A DNA stretch of 64,000 bases from Nitrospirales bacterium LBB_01 (GTDB lineage Bacteria > Nitrospirota > Thermodesulfovibrionia > Thermodesulfovibrionales > Magnetobacteriaceae). Position 1 is the stretch's first letter. Every line of letters starts with the position of its first letter. Below, one piece after another: positions 28,201 to 35,798 of the stretch. A program made the position numbers and the translations under genes. Under the pieces are notes generated by a model, which was given only the letters and a program-made list of their open reading frames with translations, ran no database searches and had not been told where the DNA came from. The stretch is taken from the NCBI GenBank assembly GCA_004376055.2, contig CP049016.1, positions 1 to 64,000 of the forward strand. The letters are read 5' to 3'.

Positions 28201-28787
28201 ATACCATCCCGATAATAGTCTATAACAGCTCACGGCTAAGTGTTGCTGATGAGATAAAACTCAACATGTATGCTCACAGGTTAGTGTTAAAAGTAGTAAA
28301 ATCACCCGAAAGGCTGCTTGATGAAATCGTATTATTTTTACATCTTGAGGAATCACAATTGTCTGAGGAAAAAAGAAAAATACTTCTTAAAGTACGCGAC
28401 AAAGAAAGCATATTTAGAGACAGAAACATTCTGATAACCGACGATGACTCAAGAAACGTGTTTGCTCTTACAAGCATTCTTGAAGAGGAGGGAATGAACG
28501 TACTTGTTGCAAAAAATGGCATAGAGTGTCTTGATGTGCTACAGCAAAACGATAAAATTGAGGTCATATTGATGGACATAATGATGCCTGAGATGGATGG
28601 TTACACGGCAATAAAAGAGGCACGAAAAATCAGACGCTATAAAGACATCCCAATCATAGCGCTTACGGCAAAGGCGATGAAAGAGGACCGCATGAAGTGT
28701 ATTGAAGCCGGAGCAAACGATTATTTGTCAAAACCTATTGATAAGGATAGGCTTCTGTCGCTGCTGCGGATTTGGTTATATCAATGA
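25227..28787 (+). CDS. Membrane hybrid histidine kinase: 4-helix sensor, HAMP, GAF, HisKA, HATPase, three receiver-like domains
   Basis: This 1186-residue protein has a membrane segment at 13-32, an extracytoplasmic four-helix-type sensor region (about 33-185), a second segment near 188-208, HAMP to about 265, a GAF domain (about 285-430) and a long coiled coil (430-525). HisKA follows with FLANMSHELRTPLNSIL (His535), then an ATPase with NLLSNAVKFT, DTGIGIP and GGTGLGLTI. Receiver 1 (801-915) has ILDMGLPDMDG. The second (about 925-1040) is degenerate, with FIVMNLTD and no phospho-Asp. Receiver 3 (1065-1180) has LMDIMMPEMDG. It is probably a phosphorelay hub for the CheR/CheB and kinase genes that follow. 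The ribosome binding site is AAGGAGA. Confidence 0.93.
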   Translation: MFKNLKIGTRITLGYLLILSIFLLLSFYAISKLDYTTEQTKNLYEHPFTVKSNLLSIQANTFRIRFLLRKAYTQTNNDDLMDTKILVSSIEPQIINELTAVENLFLGDKKLIKQIHTNYDKYMSLHDDYFNLLLQGKKTEALTMLDTKLYANAAENEKLIKEAMDFASNKAESFYENTQKSNKESKNILYIILGVTIFLSCIFAFVFIRSITAPVVDLIEATKEVGSGNLSLNMAVSSRDEIGQLSREFQNMIENLRAISSERDIDDWKKTGSATIGEITRGEQDIVTLSQNLIKFISEYMGALIGAIYMTQKNQKVLKLTGTYAHNTRKNLSNKFAFGDGLVGQAALEKQTIVLTNVPNDYIKVTSGLGERAPSNIMVTPLIYNGEVKGIIEIGSFIAFTEHQTKFMNSVSENIAIAFNTAQSRESMKELLEITQNQAEELQVQQEELIANNEALANQTKILKESEVKLQEQQEELRQANEELEEHARLMEKRRDEIRKKNIELEKNQEVNLQKTKELEITSKYKSEFLANMSHELRTPLNSILLLSKFLSQNKDTNLTEKQMECANTIHSSGKDLLSLINDILDLSKVEAGKVELHVEAIETDRVKAFIESNFYPFTQEKHLSLNVTISENAPKYIHTDIQKMEQIIRNLLSNAVKFTEKGSITVTIDKASVDSVLSISVADTGIGIPQDKLSVIFEAFKQADGTTSRKYGGTGLGLTISKELVKLLRGEIIVKSVFGSGSTFTILLPDLKSLAPAQGHPEEKPYETMADTPPVKREPALKGKTLEDDRESLSDGGKSVLIIEDDTAFAKILLDVSRERGYKGIIAQDGEHGIECAHKYKPDAIILDMGLPDMDGWTVIERLKDSSETRSIPIHIISASEKNIDVIKSGSVGYLTKPVTMEKIEEAFNKLESIFSGEKKQILAIHLEPQQESALNELIKNTNVGVNYVSAKKAQQIVETNTYNFIVMNLTDNEPVSFSFLDKIKNTETLNTIPIIVYNSSRLSVADEIKLNMYAHRLVLKVVKSPERLLDEIVLFLHLEESQLSEEKRKILLKVRDKESIFRDRNILITDDDSRNVFALTSILEEEGMNVLVAKNGIECLDVLQQNDKIEVILMDIMMPEMDGYTAIKEARKIRRYKDIPIIALTAKAMKEDRMKCIEAGANDYLSKPIDKDRLLSLLRIWLYQ

Positions 28788-28827
28788 GAGAGATTAGCCT
28801 TAAAAAATGTAAATTACCGGAGGAAAA

Positions 28828-28968
28828 AAAGACTGGATTCCCGCTCGGAGGCGGGAATGACAAATGTAGAGGCGGGGATGACAAAGAAGAGCGATTTTAC
28901 AGGGGAATCCCCTTTGGGGAGGTCATTCCTCCCTTCTTTGTCATTCCTGCGAAAGCAGGAATCCAGTT
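28828..28968. repeat. Dispersed palindromic element with long centre
   Basis: This copy lies between the hybrid kinase and cheR. The order is ACTGGATTCCCGC..GCGGGAATGAC, then a central ACAGGGGAATCCCCT palindrome and GGGGAGGTCATTCCTCCC, then TTTGTCATTCCTGC..GCAGGAATCCAGTT. It shares its centre with the inverted copy at 24935-25102. The two copies bracket the hybrid kinase gene in inverted orientation. Confidence 0.85.
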
Positions 28969-29056
28969 ACTTATCAGCAACACTGAACACAAAAGCTATT
29001 TTATTTATTTATATTTCTGAATGTAATTCGGTATTAAACAGGAGAAACCTTAACAC

Positions 29057-29923
29057 ATGGACTACTACGACAGCGAAGACAACGAAAACCTGGAAATTAT
29101 GCTCCTGCTTGAAGCAATACACGCAAAGTACGGGTATGATTTCAGAAATTATGCTAAAGCCTCGATAAAACGGCGAATAAAGCACAGGATGTCCATAGCC
29201 GAGATTGATAAAATAACTGAAGTTATAGAGAGAGTTATTTATGACAGGTCATTTTTTCTTGACCTTTTGGGGGATTTTTCAATCAGCACTACCGAGATGT
29301 TCCGTGACCCCACTTTTTTTCAGGCTTTTAGAAAAACCATAATACCTGAGCTTCAAAAATTACAGCATATAAAAATATGGGTTGCAGGGTGCTCTACCGG
29401 CGAGGAGGTTTACTCGCTTGCCATAACCCTGAAAGAGGAAAATCTATACGATAAAGCCACAATTTATGCAACCGATTACAGCGAAAAATCGCTAAGACTT
29501 GCTAAAGAAGGCGTGTTTGATTTGAAATTGCTGAAAAAATATGCTGCAAACTATTTACAGTCCGGCGGCGTTCACTCTTTCAGCGATTATTTCACTGCAA
29601 AAGAAAACTTAGCGGCCATTGATAAGTCATTACGGCAAAACATAGTGTTTTCAATTCATAACCTGACTACAGATGGAGTGTTTGGCGAGATGAACATGAT
29701 TTTTTGCAGAAACGTGTTGATATATTTTAACAGAGACCTTCAAAACAGGGTCTTTGGGCTCTTTACCGAATCATTGGAACACGGCGGATATCTCTGTCTG
29801 GGGTCAAAAGAAACCATCCGGCTTTCAAACTTTTCCGATAATTATACACAGGTTCTAACAGACGAAAAGATATACAAAAGAAACGACAGCCCGGTCACTT
29901 TCTCCGGCAAAACTTCTACATGA
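29057..29923 (+). CDS. cheR: CheR-type protein-glutamate methyltransferase
   Basis: CheR uses S-adenosylmethionine to methylate glutamates on chemoreceptors. The 288-residue product has an N-terminal helical domain (SIKRRIKHRM), then ISTTEMFRDPTFFQAFR, the SAM-binding motif IWVAGCSTGEEVYSLAI, YATDYSEKSLRLA, and the typical FCRNVLIYFNRDLQNRV followed by GGYLCLGSKETI. All expected motifs are present. The cheB gene overlaps its stop by 4 bp (ATGA). With no receptor, cheA or cheW nearby, the pair may serve a non-chemotactic phosphorelay. Confidence 0.95.
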   Translation: MDYYDSEDNENLEIMLLLEAIHAKYGYDFRNYAKASIKRRIKHRMSIAEIDKITEVIERVIYDRSFFLDLLGDFSISTTEMFRDPTFFQAFRKTIIPELQKLQHIKIWVAGCSTGEEVYSLAITLKEENLYDKATIYATDYSEKSLRLAKEGVFDLKLLKKYAANYLQSGGVHSFSDYFTAKENLAAIDKSLRQNIVFSIHNLTTDGVFGEMNMIFCRNVLIYFNRDLQNRVFGLFTESLEHGGYLCLGSKETIRLSNFSDNYTQVLTDEKIYKRNDSPVTFSGKTST

Positions 29924-30513
29924 GCTATGAAGCTGTTGTAATAGGAGCTTCTGCCGGTGGGCTTGATGCGCTTAAAACAATATTTAGCGCACTCCCTGCC
30001 GATTTTCCCCTCCCTGTCATTGTAGTCCTACACCTGCACCGTGATACTAAAGAGGAGTTGATTAATTTTCTTAATGTAGGCACACGATTAAAAGTCAAAT
30101 ATGCCGAAGATAAGGAAAAAATCAAAAATTGCACAATATACATAGCTCCGCCGGATTATCACCTTTTAATAGAAGACGACAAAACGCTGTCGCTTTCAGT
30201 GGATGCGCTGGTTAATTATTCCCGTCCCTCCATTGACGTGCTTTTTGAATGTGCTGCTGATGTATTTCGTGAGCATTGTTTTGGTATAATACTAACAGGG
30301 GCAAATAGTGACGGGAGTGGGGGGTTAAAGAGGATAAAAGAAAAAGGGGGTATGGCTATAGTGCAAAACCCGCATAGCGCAGAATATTCGGCTATGCCAA
30401 CTGCGGCAATAGCAGTAACTGATGTGGATTATATTTTAGATATTGAAGAGATTGCAGGGAAAATAATGGAGCTGGTAAGGATGAGCGTTTATGCAAAACA
30501 TATTAATAGTTGA
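29920..30513 (+). CDS. cheB: CheB-type methylesterase domain without receiver
   Basis: This 197-residue methylesterase hydrolyses receptor glutamyl methyl esters. The catalytic triad is visible: Ser11 in IGASAGGLDAL, His in VVLHLHRDT, and Asp in ILTGANSDGSGGLKRI. Classical CheB carries an N-terminal receiver that controls activity; here the protein starts directly at the esterase domain. The next gene begins with a receiver domain and overlaps this one by 23 bp, so control may be exerted in trans. It is translationally coupled to cheR. Confidence 0.95.
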   Translation: MSYEAVVIGASAGGLDALKTIFSALPADFPLPVIVVLHLHRDTKEELINFLNVGTRLKVKYAEDKEKIKNCTIYIAPPDYHLLIEDDKTLSLSVDALVNYSRPSIDVLFECAADVFREHCFGIILTGANSDGSGGLKRIKEKGGMAIVQNPHSAEYSAMPTAAIAVTDVDYILDIEEIAGKIMELVRMSVYAKHINS

Positions 30514-32983
30514 CGACAAAGTAGAAAACTTACTGGTACTGGAAACTCTCCTTGAGCGGTCCGATTTAAATTTAGTGAAAGCGTCAAATGGCAAAGAAGC
30601 TCTCTGGAAACTCCTTAGTGATGACTTTGCCCTTGTAATACTTGATGTGCATATGCCCGAGATGGACGGCTTTGAAGTAGCAAATCTCATTAGAAAAAAC
30701 AAGAGAACAAGGACGCTGCCAATAATTTTTGTAAGTGCTTCACACGGAGAGGAGGCGTCTGTTTTCAGAGGTTATGAAACCGGCGCCGTGGATTACTTAG
30801 TAAAACCTGTGGATGATGTAGTTTTAAAAAGCAAAGTAAACATTTTTCTTGAACTTGACAAGCAAAGGCAGACAATAATTGACAATTCACTGCAGCTGCG
30901 TAAGGCAAACGAGGAGCTGCGGCTTCAAAGTGAGATATTGGATAATATGTCTGAAGGGGTCATACTTATTAAAGCCGCCGATGGCGCCATTGTATTTACT
31001 AACCCAAAGTTTGAACAAATGTTTGGTTATGACACAGGAGAGCTAATTGGCAAAAATATCTCTGTTGTTAATGCTCCAACTGAGAAAACTCCCGCGGAAA
31101 CAGCAAATGAAATTATAGAAGCACTAAATAAAAACAACCACTGGCAAGGCGAAGTCTGTAATATTAAAAAATCCGGCAAGCATTTTTGGAACTCTGCACA
31201 TGTTTCAACCTTTGACCACCCAAAATACGGTAAAGTGTGGGTATCTATACACAATGATATAACGCAAACTAAAAAAGCTCAATATGAGCTTAAGACAGAA
31301 AGAGACAAACTCAAAAGAATAATGGAGACAATGCAAGACGGCGTCCTTATAACAAACAAAGAATATGAGATAGAGTATATCAATGACGCTATAACAAAAG
31401 AGTTTGGGGATGTAAACGGGCGTAAATGCTATGAGTATTTCCATAATGAAACAACACCCTGCCTGTGGTGCATAAATGAAGAGGTATTTTCAGGTAAAAG
31501 CATTGTAAGGGAGACGTTTTCAACCACAAACAATAAAACATATTCGGTTTTTGAGACACTCATAAGAAATATTGACGGCTCTGTGTCTAAGTTTGAAGTC
31601 ACTCATGATATTACAGATATTAAACACGCTCAGGCGATGATGAAAAGGGAGCTTGAGTTTCAAAGCGCAGTTGCCGAGGTGTCTGAGGCTTTGCTGTCAA
31701 CTCATACAAGCATTTACGACATTGGAGAAATAATCCACAAACAGGTTCTAAAACTGACAGGTTCTTTATATGCCTATGTGGCAGATATTGATCACAAAAC
31801 CGAAGAGGTCGTAACACTTGCTTACAGCAACATGGCAAGCTCAAAGGTATGCACGGTAGAAGCGAGATACTATAGAACGGCATTTCCCAAAGGCAAGGAT
31901 GGTTACAACGCTTTGTGGGGGCACTCATTAAATACAAAAGAGGGGTTTTATACGAATAATCCTCAAACACATCCGGCTTTTAAAGGCTGTTTCCCTCCCG
32001 GGCATGTTCCGTTAGACAGGTTTCTCTCTGTCCCTGCGATGATAGGAGATAAGCTTATAGGACAGATTGCTCTTGCCAACTCAGAAAGAGATTACACCGA
32101 TGAGGATTTAAATATTATAAAACGCTTCTCAACAATTTTTGCACTGGCTATTGAACGTAAAAGAATGGAGGAGCAACTTAATGAGTTAAATACTCATCTT
32201 GAGGCGATGGTAGAGGAGGAGACGGAAAAAAGACTAAGTCAAGAGCAGATGATGATTCAACAGTCTAAGATGGCAGCGATGGGGGAGATGATAGGGCTAA
32301 TTGTCCACCAGTGGAAACAGCCGCTAAATGCTGTAGGACTTACCATACAGGACTTAAGAGATACTTACTCCTACGATGAGCTTAATGAAAAATATGTAAA
32401 TGACACCGTTGAAACTATGATGTCGCAGCTCATTTTCATGTCAAAGACGATAGATGATTTCAGAAATTTCATTACACCCTCAAAGAAAAAAATCCGGTTT
32501 GATGTCAATACTGCTATAGAGGAATTGCTGTCAATGTTTGTAAATATTTTTGTCAAAAACAATATAGATGTTTCAGTGAAAGCCGATAACGATGCGTTAC
32601 TGACAACACTTGGCTATCCAAATGAGTTTAAGCAGGTGGTACTAAGTATCTTAAATAACGCAAGGGATGCAATTGTATTACGAAAGGAACACGGCAGCGA
32701 AATAAAAGGCTTTGTTAAGATTAATATAACCAACGATGAGGACAAATCTAAAATCGTAATTTCAATAAAAGACAACGGCGGAGGAATTGCTGATGATATT
32801 ATGGAAAAAATCTTTAAGCCATATTTTACAACTAAGGAAATTGAGGGCACAGGGATTGGGCTTTATATGTCTAAGACAATAATAGAGACAAATATGGGCG
32901 GCAGTTTGATAGTTGCCAATAAAAACGGCGGAGCAGAGTTTGTGATAAGTTTAGATGTTTACAGTGGTGAAGAAGGTGGATAG
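30491..32983 (+). CDS. Receiver-PAS-PAS-GAF histidine kinase
   Basis: This 830-residue cytoplasmic kinase begins with a receiver domain (NILIVDDKVENLL, VILDVHMPEMDG, DYLVKPVDD; about 1-120). Two PAS domains follow (about 148-265 and 275-390; the second has a CLWC pair of cysteines), then a GAF-like domain (about 395-570). The kinase core of the HxWKQP type has LIVHQWKQPLNAVG (His606), and the ATPase has ILNNARDAI, DNGGGIADD and GTGIGLYMSK. The N-terminal receiver may receive phosphate from the upstream hybrid kinase. The last eight codons and the stop appear to come from an inserted repeat element that begins near 32955. Confidence 0.92.
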   Translation: MQNILIVDDKVENLLVLETLLERSDLNLVKASNGKEALWKLLSDDFALVILDVHMPEMDGFEVANLIRKNKRTRTLPIIFVSASHGEEASVFRGYETGAVDYLVKPVDDVVLKSKVNIFLELDKQRQTIIDNSLQLRKANEELRLQSEILDNMSEGVILIKAADGAIVFTNPKFEQMFGYDTGELIGKNISVVNAPTEKTPAETANEIIEALNKNNHWQGEVCNIKKSGKHFWNSAHVSTFDHPKYGKVWVSIHNDITQTKKAQYELKTERDKLKRIMETMQDGVLITNKEYEIEYINDAITKEFGDVNGRKCYEYFHNETTPCLWCINEEVFSGKSIVRETFSTTNNKTYSVFETLIRNIDGSVSKFEVTHDITDIKHAQAMMKRELEFQSAVAEVSEALLSTHTSIYDIGEIIHKQVLKLTGSLYAYVADIDHKTEEVVTLAYSNMASSKVCTVEARYYRTAFPKGKDGYNALWGHSLNTKEGFYTNNPQTHPAFKGCFPPGHVPLDRFLSVPAMIGDKLIGQIALANSERDYTDEDLNIIKRFSTIFALAIERKRMEEQLNELNTHLEAMVEEETEKRLSQEQMMIQQSKMAAMGEMIGLIVHQWKQPLNAVGLTIQDLRDTYSYDELNEKYVNDTVETMMSQLIFMSKTIDDFRNFITPSKKKIRFDVNTAIEELLSMFVNIFVKNNIDVSVKADNDALLTTLGYPNEFKQVVLSILNNARDAIVLRKEHGSEIKGFVKINITNDEDKSKIVISIKDNGGGIADDIMEKIFKPYFTTKEIEGTGIGLYMSKTIIETNMGGSLIVANKNGGAEFVISLDVYSGEEGG

Positions 32984-33212
32984 TTTTTTGTCAGCTAACG
33001 ATATATTGACAAGGACTGGATTCCCGCTCGTAGGCGGGAATGACAAAGGAGGGGATTTTTCTTTTCTGTTGTTACCTGTCCCTTTAAGGACTGGATTCCC
33101 GCTCGTAGGCGGGAATGACAAAGGAGAGGATTTTTCATTCCTTATTTCTTTTTTGTCATTCCTGCGAAGGCAGGAATCCAGTTTTTTATTAGCAGAGTCA
33201 ACTGCAAAGTCA
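32955..33212. mobile_element. MITE-like element, compound copy with duplicated left core
   Basis: This is a longer family member. It has TTTTTTGTCAGCTAACGATA, then ACTGGATTCCCGCTCGTAGG..GGGAATGACAAAGGA twice in tandem (33015 and 33089), then TTTGTCATTCCTGC..GCAGGAATCCAGTTTTTT and the family right end GCAGAGTCAACTGCAAAGTCAAT. The left end (ATGTTTACAG..) lies inside the 3' end of the kinase gene. The flanks AAGTTTAG and CAATTTAG are similar but not identical, so any target duplication has decayed. It fills the 260-bp gap to the next kinase. Confidence 0.75.
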
Positions 33213-33243
33213 ATCCAATTTAGGTATATAGGTGGTAGTGATT

Positions 33244-35418
33244 ATGCCTAATGATAAAATAATAAAAGAGCTTACAGAAAGCTTAGCCAAAGCAAACGAA
33301 GAATTACAGCAAGAGCGATTAGACAGACAACGTGCCGAGGCCGAGACAGAGGCGCTCTTAAAAGGTACTCGTGCAGTTTTAGAATATAAAAACTTTGCGG
33401 AATCGGCACGAAAGATATTTGATGTATGCAAAGATATTGTGGGAGCAACGGCTGGATATGTGGCGCTTTTAACTCCTGACGGCAATGAAAACGAAGTTCT
33501 ATTTTTAGAAGCGGGCGGGATGCCGTGTACGGTTGACCCGTCCTTACCCATGCCTATACGAGGACTGCGAGAGGTGGCCTATAGAACACGCAAAGCTGTG
33601 TATGATAACAACTTTGCAAGCAGCGCATGGATGGATTTCATGCCCGAGGGACATGTTTATCTAGGTAATGTAATGTTTTCTCCACTGATATTAGACAACA
33701 AGGCAGTCGGTTTGATAGGTTTGGCTAATAAACCAGGAGCTTTTATAGACAGAGACGCTAATTTAGCATTGGCTTTTGGCGAGTATGCCGCAATTGCGCT
33801 CCTTAACAGCAGATCAAGGGAATCGCTTGAAATTAACCAAAATAAGCTTCAATCGGTAGTGGATACCGCAAATGATGCAATTATAACGATAAACAGTAAT
33901 CAGAAAATAATCTACTGGAACAAAGCGGCTGAAAACATATTTGGTTACTCTACAAATGAGGCACTAAATAGTGATATTACAATAATAATCCCAGAAACTC
34001 TTAGGCAAAGACACAGACAAGGAGTGGAGAGGGTAAATCAAACAGGGAAATCATCCCTTACAGGGAAAACGATAGAGATGTTGGGATTAAGGAAAAACGG
34101 AGAGGAGTTTCCGGTAGAGCTTTCTATTGCAGCGTGGAAAGTAAAGGATGAGGGTTTTTACACTGGCATCATAAGAGATATAACACATCGTAAGGAATAT
34201 GAGGAAAAACTGCGTTCGGCAAATGAAGAGATGGAATCTCTGGTTCAGAAGCGTACTAATGAGCTTTCAAAAGCACTTGTTGCCCTTAAGGAAAGTGAAG
34301 AGAGATACAGGGGTATTTTTAACGATACACAAACCGCTATTTTGATACTCAATCCTGATACTTTAGAGGTAGTTGAAGTAAATGACAAGGCATGTTCTTT
34401 CTATGGCTATACAAAGGAGGAGTTTTCAAAAAAGAAACTTGTAGAAATAAACACTCTGTCTGAACAACAGTTAATAAGTATAGCGTTAGAAGTGAAAAGT
34501 AAAAAACAAGCCAATTTAGTGACCTGTCATCGCACATGTTCCGGGGAAATTAGAGACGTAGAGGTGCACACTGGGCCGATTAAGATAAAAGGGGAGACCT
34601 TTATATGTTCAATGATTTATGACATAACAGAGCGTAAACGGATGGAGGATGAGATAAAAGAAATAAACCTGAACTTACAAAAGAAAATTGAGAAGGAGGT
34701 AGCCAAAAACCGGATTAAGGACCAGATGATGTTTGAGCAGTCGCGCCATGTATCAATGGGCGAGCTGCTAATGAATATCTCTCACCACTGGAGACAGCCG
34801 CTTTGTGCAATCGGAGTTTCAATCCAGGACTTAAGAGACGCATACCAGCATGGTGAGTTAAGTGAGCCATATATAACTAAGAATGTTGGAAATGCGATGA
34901 AAGAACTCCTCGCATTATCGGAGACAATAGACAATTTCAGAAGTTTTTATGTTAAGGAAAACAAACCGAAGCAATTTAACGTAGCCGGTGAGATAAACAA
35001 AGCCGAAGGGCTTATTGCCGGATACTTGCAAGATAAGGGTATTGTTGTTGAAAAAGAATTAGAGGAAAATTTGAAAATTTGGGGTTATCAGAATGAGTTT
35101 GCCCATGTGATTTTAAATATTCTTACAAATGCGAGGGATATTTTTGAAGAGAGGAATATCACTGGCGGAAAGATCAAAGTCAAGTTAAGCAAGGATGTCA
35201 CTACTGACAAAATAGTTATAACCATTTCAGACAACGGCGGTGAAATCCCTAAAAACATAATAAAAAAGATTTTCGATCCATACTTTACCACTAAAGACAA
35301 GGTACAGGGGGCAGGTATGGGATTATATATGGCTAAAGTAATCATAGAGAAAAATATGAAAGGCACAATTTCAGTTAGAAACGACAATGGATGGTGTGAG
35401 TTCAGAATAGAGCTGTGA
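33244..35418 (+). CDS. GAF-PAS-PAS histidine kinase
   Basis: The start is placed at ATG 33244 (MPNDKIIKEL), with AGGTGG eight bases upstream, rather than the GTG at 33232; the product is 724 residues. Order: a coiled coil (1-45), a GAF domain (about 50-195; GLIGLANKPGAF), PAS 1 (about 200-325; IIYWNKAAENIFGYS, IIRDITHRKEYEEKL), PAS 2 (about 350-470; MIYDITERKRMEDEI), then a kinase core with NISHHWRQPLCAIG (His514 aligned to the acceptor), NILTNARDI, DNGGEIP and GAGMGLYMAKV. It lacks membrane segments and a receiver. It is closely similar in kinase core to the preceding kinase, so the two may be old duplicates. Confidence 0.92.
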   Translation: MPNDKIIKELTESLAKANEELQQERLDRQRAEAETEALLKGTRAVLEYKNFAESARKIFDVCKDIVGATAGYVALLTPDGNENEVLFLEAGGMPCTVDPSLPMPIRGLREVAYRTRKAVYDNNFASSAWMDFMPEGHVYLGNVMFSPLILDNKAVGLIGLANKPGAFIDRDANLALAFGEYAAIALLNSRSRESLEINQNKLQSVVDTANDAIITINSNQKIIYWNKAAENIFGYSTNEALNSDITIIIPETLRQRHRQGVERVNQTGKSSLTGKTIEMLGLRKNGEEFPVELSIAAWKVKDEGFYTGIIRDITHRKEYEEKLRSANEEMESLVQKRTNELSKALVALKESEERYRGIFNDTQTAILILNPDTLEVVEVNDKACSFYGYTKEEFSKKKLVEINTLSEQQLISIALEVKSKKQANLVTCHRTCSGEIRDVEVHTGPIKIKGETFICSMIYDITERKRMEDEIKEINLNLQKKIEKEVAKNRIKDQMMFEQSRHVSMGELLMNISHHWRQPLCAIGVSIQDLRDAYQHGELSEPYITKNVGNAMKELLALSETIDNFRSFYVKENKPKQFNVAGEINKAEGLIAGYLQDKGIVVEKELEENLKIWGYQNEFAHVILNILTNARDIFEERNITGGKIKVKLSKDVTTDKIVITISDNGGEIPKNIIKKIFDPYFTTKDKVQGAGMGLYMAKVIIEKNMKGTISVRNDNGWCEFRIEL

Positions 35419-35483
35419 CAGAAAGGATTCAGAGAATAAGTTTTCGTTAATTTACTTTACGTTGTGTGCCGTAGTATCAAATG

Positions 35484-35489
35484 TATAAT
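35484..35489 (+). promoter_or_regulatory. Possible distal sigma-70 promoter (-10 box)
   Basis: TATAAT at 35484-35489 has a weak -35 TTGTGT 16 bases upstream. It would give a leader of about 80 bases before the NFU gene. A second, better-placed promoter lies downstream. Confidence 0.4.
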
Positions 35490-35527
35490 AAAGAAAACCA
35501 CTGCGCTTACCGATAAGTGAGTTATAG

Positions 35528-35556
35528 TTGCCTGATGATGGTTTTTATGCTAAAAT
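35528..35556 (+). promoter_or_regulatory. Sigma-70 promoter of the NFU-amidase genes
   Basis: TTGCCT, a 17-base spacer and TAAAAT, with the start expected about 12 bases before the ATG at 35575. The ribosome binding site GAGAGGTG lies within that short leader. Confidence 0.6.
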
Positions 35557-35574
35557 TGAGTTGAGAGGTGTAAA

Positions 35575-35796
35575 ATGGACAAAGACGCCATTGAAAAAGT
35601 CATAGAGAAAGTAAGAGAGGGGTTGAAACCAGAGGGCGGCGACATTGAGTTAATAAGCGAGAAGGATGGGGTTTTATACGTCCGGTTAACCGGCTCCTGT
35701 GAGAGCTGCCCAATGTCAGGGCTAACTATGACAAACTGGGTAGAGAAAACACTTTTAGAGGGGATCCCCGGATTAAAAGGCGTAAAGGCAGTCTGA
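35575..35796 (+). CDS. nifU: NFU domain iron-sulfur scaffold protein
   Basis: This 73-residue protein consists only of the NifU C-terminal (NFU) domain, which holds a 4Fe-4S cluster between two subunits and hands it to target enzymes. The CxxC motif is seen in GSCESCPMSGLTM, preceded by LKPEGGDIELI, both typical of the family. A stand-alone NFU is common in anaerobes with many Fe-S enzymes, and this window encodes several (Apr, Qmo). The amidase gene starts 2 bp after the stop. Confidence 0.93.
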   Translation: MDKDAIEKVIEKVREGLKPEGGDIELISEKDGVLYVRLTGSCESCPMSGLTMTNWVEKTLLEGIPGLKGVKAV

Positions 35797-35798
35797 GA

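Noticed and set aside
33012-33182. CRISPR-like direct repeats
   Set aside because: There are only two tandem copies, spacing is irregular, and they belong to the dispersed palindromic family. No cas gene is present.
25227-35418. A complete chemotaxis operon
   Set aside because: cheR and cheB are present, but there is no cheA, cheW, cheY or receptor gene.
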